A stretch of 64,000 nt of DNA from Cryobacterium algoricola (GTDB lineage: Bacteria > Actinomycetota > Actinomycetes > Actinomycetales > Microbacteriaceae). This document shows, in pieces, positions 62,206 through 64,000 of this stretch. The DNA is taken from positions 558,001 through 622,000 of the forward strand of contig NZ_SOFG01000004.1 of NCBI RefSeq assembly GCF_004402485.1. The letters run 5' to 3'. The translations under genes and the position numbers were made by a program. The first letter of the stretch is position 1; each line of letters begins with the position of its first letter. Under the pieces are notes generated by a model that saw only the letters and a list, made by a program, of their open reading frames with translations, had not been told where the DNA came from and searched no databases.

Positions 62206-62556
62206 TCAGAGATCGTTCAGGTCCGGGTCACTCCATTCGTAGTCCGGGACTGCGATCGTTTCCAGGTACTCGGTCTGGCTCGGAGCGGAAGCCAGCACTT
62301 CGAGATTCGCGAGGTGCGTGACGGTTTCCGACGCATCGGGTTCAGGCCACGCTGACTCTTCTGGAATGGACATGAAAGGGCTGGCCGGTGCGAGGAGCAA
62401 TGTCGCAGTTACGCTCGTGCCGTCGATGAGCACGACCGGGATGCGCGCGACCGCGGCGCTGTTCTTGACGTTGAGGACGACCAAGAGGGCAACGAGCGCG
62501 TCACCGATTAGATCTGCCGTCAAGAACGAGGCGCCACCGAACGTAATTCGTCTCAT
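62206..62556 (-). CDS. Small hypothetical protein, possibly DUF7882-like
   Basis: 116 residues. MRRITFGGASFLTADLIGDALVALLVVLN followed by a beta-rich middle and an acidic C-terminus (VPDYEWSDPDLNDL) recalls DUF7882 proteins of Microbacteriaceae, also labelled 'ATP-dependent DNA ligase' without support. ATG at 62556 was chosen to match that N-terminus; a GTG at 62589 is possible. Function unknown. It lies 200 bp from the tRNA-Glu scar. Confidence 0.5.
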   Translation of the reverse strand: MRRITFGGASFLTADLIGDALVALLVVLNVKNSAAVARIPVVLIDGTSVTATLLLAPASPFMSIPEESAWPEPDASETVTHLANLEVLASAPSQTEYLETIAVPDYEWSDPDLNDL

Positions 62557-62730
62557 GCGTCCACGCTGGACTCGTTCCCCGTCGGGCACAAGGACCTTGC
62601 GCGCCCGTGCTGCACTGGTGGCACCGGACAGTATTGCGACGGCTCTCGATCAGATGGCCCGTAAATCGGATGCTGCCGAGATGTTGCCAAAACCCGAAAA
62701 CGGGCCTTCTCGGGCGCTTAAACAAGAAGG

Positions 62731-62761
62731 CCCGGTTCCCCTTATTTTCACGGGAACCGGG
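62731..62761 (-). terminator. Terminator downstream of the tRNA-Glu fragment
   Basis: CCCGGTTCCC and GGGAACCGGG form a 10-bp stem with an AT-rich loop seven bases past the tRNA end. A weaker GCCTTCT/AGAAGGC stem follows on the same strand. It looks like the original tRNA terminator. Confidence 0.75.
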
Positions 62762-62767
62762 CAATTG

Positions 62768-62812
62768 TGACCCCAGCGGGATTCGAACCCGCGTTACCGC
62801 CGTGAGAGGGCG
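62768..62812 (-). tRNA. 3' fragment of tRNA-Glu(CTC), probable attachment site
   Basis: 45 nt match the 3' side of a tRNA-Glu: most of the anticodon stem and the CTCTCAC loop (anticodon CTC), GGCGG, the variable loop, the T arm CGGGTTCGAATCCCG and the acceptor strand TGGGGTC with A as discriminator. The acceptor 5' strand, D arm and first anticodon stem bases are absent; upstream sequence does not match. CCA is not encoded. The usual origin is integration into a tRNA gene, where the displaced 3' end remains at one junction. Confidence 0.8.
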
Positions 62813-62996
62813 ATTCTTGCCGCCTTCATGCCAAAAGTAAAAATTCAAATGCCTGATCATTGGCGTCTTCATGATCATAGAGATTCGGCTTGGTCCACGT
62901 TGTTCTCAAAAGAGTGTTGCCAAAATTTTGCCATTTTGGCTGTGCGCCCATTTCGCGCCCATTTTTCAACCTTGCTCTGCGACCCGCAGTGAGCGC
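62813..62996. other. AT-richer junction DNA beside the tRNA fragment
   Basis: About 180 bp with much lower GC than the rest. No intact gene is seen. A short minus-strand frame reads MGAKWAHSQNGKILATLF; it might be the decayed end of a recombinase gene, but this is a guess. Confidence 0.35.
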
Positions 62997-63176
62997 TCAC
63001 ACCGGATCGTCTCCGCGGCCATCGATGACGGTCGACGCCGACGGGTCGGCCAGGCCGGCCGCGAACACCCAGTGCCCGCCGGCGACCAGCTTCTCGTTGA
63101 ACGCGTCGATCGCGGCCGCCTCCTCCACGGTGCCGGACTCGCTTCGGTCGTCGATGACATTGATCAAGTACTGCAT
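62997..63176 (-). pseudogene. YCII-related protein, cut short at 59 residues
   Basis: Reads MQYLINVIDDRSESGTVEEA and continues to HWVFAAGLADPSASTVIDGRGDDPV before a stop. The YCII/DGPF fold is normally about 100-130 residues; the second half (the TDGPF region onward) is missing. It starts 17 bases after the stop of the DHFR-fold gene, a common partner of YCII proteins. The break lies at the AT-rich junction near the tRNA fragment. Confidence 0.6.
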
Positions 63177-63193
63177 AGTGTCGGCCCTCTCGC

Positions 63194-63790
63194 TCAGGCG
63201 TACACGGGGCGGCCGCCCACGCGGTAGGTGAGCGCAACGATACCGGTGCCGAACACCACCGAATCCTCCAAGTGCAGTCCGAAGTCCAAGCCGTTCTGCG
63301 GGAAGAGCCGCTCGCCCTGCCCGACGATCACCGGGAACTGGACGAGGTTCAACTCATCCACAAGTTCGTTCTCGAGGAGCCAGCGGGCGAGCGCCGCACT
63401 CCCGACCACGAGGAGCTCACCAGTCGGCTGGGCCGTGAGCTCGCGAATCTCGGCGGCGACGTCACCCGAGATCACCGTCGTGTGCTCCCAGGCCGGATTG
63501 GTCAGGGTGTTCGAGACCACGTACTTCGGCTTCGAGCTGATCGCCTCCCCGAACCCACCATCGTTGCTTCGGGTGCCCCAGTACGTCTCGAACAGGCCGA
63601 ATGTCCTTCGGCCAAGCAAGAACGCATCCGGGCGCCGCCAGGTATCGAGGATGTATTGCGCGGCATCCGTATCACCGAACGCACGCGCCCAGCCGCCGCG
63701 AGTGAATCCGGGGTCCATCTCCTCGTTGTTCCCGCCGTTCGCCTGAGCGACGCCATCCAGGGTGACTTGCAGGCTGATGGTGAGTTTCAT
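63194..63790 (-). CDS. Dihydrofolate reductase family protein (RibD_C-like)
   Basis: 198 residues. MKLTISLQVTLDGVAQANGG, FLLGRRTFGLFETYWG and GELLVVGSAALARWLLENELVDELNL are typical of the DHFR-fold/RibD_C family; probably an NADPH-dependent reductase. ATG at 63790 follows AAGGGAG by seven bases. It heads a two-gene unit with the shortened YCII gene and lies on the presumed element side of the tRNA scar. Confidence 0.82.
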   Translation of the reverse strand: MKLTISLQVTLDGVAQANGGNNEEMDPGFTRGGWARAFGDTDAAQYILDTWRRPDAFLLGRRTFGLFETYWGTRSNDGGFGEAISSKPKYVVSNTLTNPAWEHTTVISGDVAAEIRELTAQPTGELLVVGSAALARWLLENELVDELNLVQFPVIVGQGERLFPQNGLDFGLHLEDSVVFGTGIVALTYRVGGRPVYA

Positions 63791-63842
63791 GGTGCTACTC
63801 CCTTCGCGCCACCCCTGGTGGGCGGCCTCACTACTGCAACGA

Positions 63843-64000
63843 ATGCGTCCGATCCAATTCGACAGTTCTGCTTGGAATTCTCCGGAAGTACCAATCTTGA
63901 TGGGAAGCGTCGGCTCCGCCTCGATCCAGGTGAATGTACTCGAAAAACTCGAGGGGAGCGCGCCGAAGCTGTATCAGAAGGGAACGGCTTGCGGGACTCT
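63843..64000 (+). CDS. Possible gene start running off the window (low support)
   Basis: An open frame from ATG at 63843 starts MRPIQFDSSAWNSPEVPILM and stays open for 52 codons to the edge. There is no ribosome binding site and no recognised domain. GC at third positions is only moderate. It may be the beginning of a real gene or chance. Confidence 0.25.
   Translation, partial: MRPIQFDSSAWNSPEVPILMGSVGSASIQVNVLEKLEGSAPKLYQKGTACGT

Noticed and set aside
62768..62812. Complete functional tRNA-Glu
   Set aside because: The acceptor 5' strand, D arm and part of the anticodon stem are missing, so it cannot fold as a tRNA.
62875..63237. 120-codon minus-strand frame across the junction
   Set aside because: It overlaps the better supported YCII frame and the end of the DHFR-fold gene, and has Arg-rich shadow composition. 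Only its last part in the AT-rich stretch might be meaningful.
1..64000. CRISPR arrays, insertion sequences, rRNA genes
   Set aside because: No regularly spaced repeats, transposase frames or rRNA sequence were found on either strand.

Overview
This is high-GC actinobacterial chromosome. Gene order (smc-mutM-rnc-rpmF-yceD, coaD, recG-rsmD, thiL-ddl-gpsA-plsC-murA-leuDC), the DUF222/HNH fragment, the cell-wall-binding repeat 2 protein and heavy use of leaderless starts all suggest Micrococcales, most likely Microbacteriaceae (Cryobacterium/Leifsonia-like). Genus is not settled by sequence reading alone.

Layout. 1-4.2 kb: the 3' end of an HNH endonuclease gene, a sirohydrochlorin chelatase, an ArsR regulator coupled to an MFS exporter, and a DHFR-fold reductase. 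4.2-13.3 kb: one tightly overlapping assimilatory sulfur operon, sirA-cysH-cysD-cysN-ABC ATPase-ABC permease-cobA-fprA-fdxA. It covers sulfate activation, APS and sulfite reduction, the first siroheme step and the electron chain, but has no substrate-binding protein and no precorrin-2 dehydrogenase. A 12-cysteine copper-storage-like protein follows. 13.7-26.9 kb: smc, a double GNAT, mutM, rnc, rpmF and yceD, then a transglutaminase/DUF58/MoxR block ending at coaD. 26.9-41.1 kb: a deacetylase with two near-identical cell-wall repeats, recG/rsmD, thiL/DUF3515, then the overlapping run leuC-leuD-murA-plsC-gpsA-ddl. leuC is preceded by what reads as a leucine-rich leader peptide and hairpin.

41-56.9 kb: a PP2C phosphatase, terC behind a yybP-ykoY-type (manganese) riboswitch, a membrane protein and MFS pair, a class A PBP with PASTA domains divergent from a GGDEF-EAL protein, a three-gene operon of unknown product (acyl-CoA-dehydrogenase-like flavoprotein, PIG-L deacetylase/methyltransferase, GT2 glycosyltransferase), and a MarR/ClC pair. 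57-62.6 kb: a proVWX-type osmoprotectant importer, two GAF-ANTAR proteins and a small hypothetical. At 62.77 kb lies the 3' part of a tRNA-Glu gene with its terminator but no 5' half, the usual scar of a tRNA-integrating element. The DNA to its right (a cut-short YCII-like gene and a DHFR-fold gene) is probably the end of that element.

Most interesting: the leuC leader, the flavoprotein/PIG-L-MT/GT2 operon, a set of long intergenic hairpins of which two share a core but differ in arms, the tRNA-Glu scar, and at least a dozen promoters whose -10 box sits 6-9 nt before the start codon. No CRISPR array, rRNA operon, insertion sequence or complete tRNA was found.
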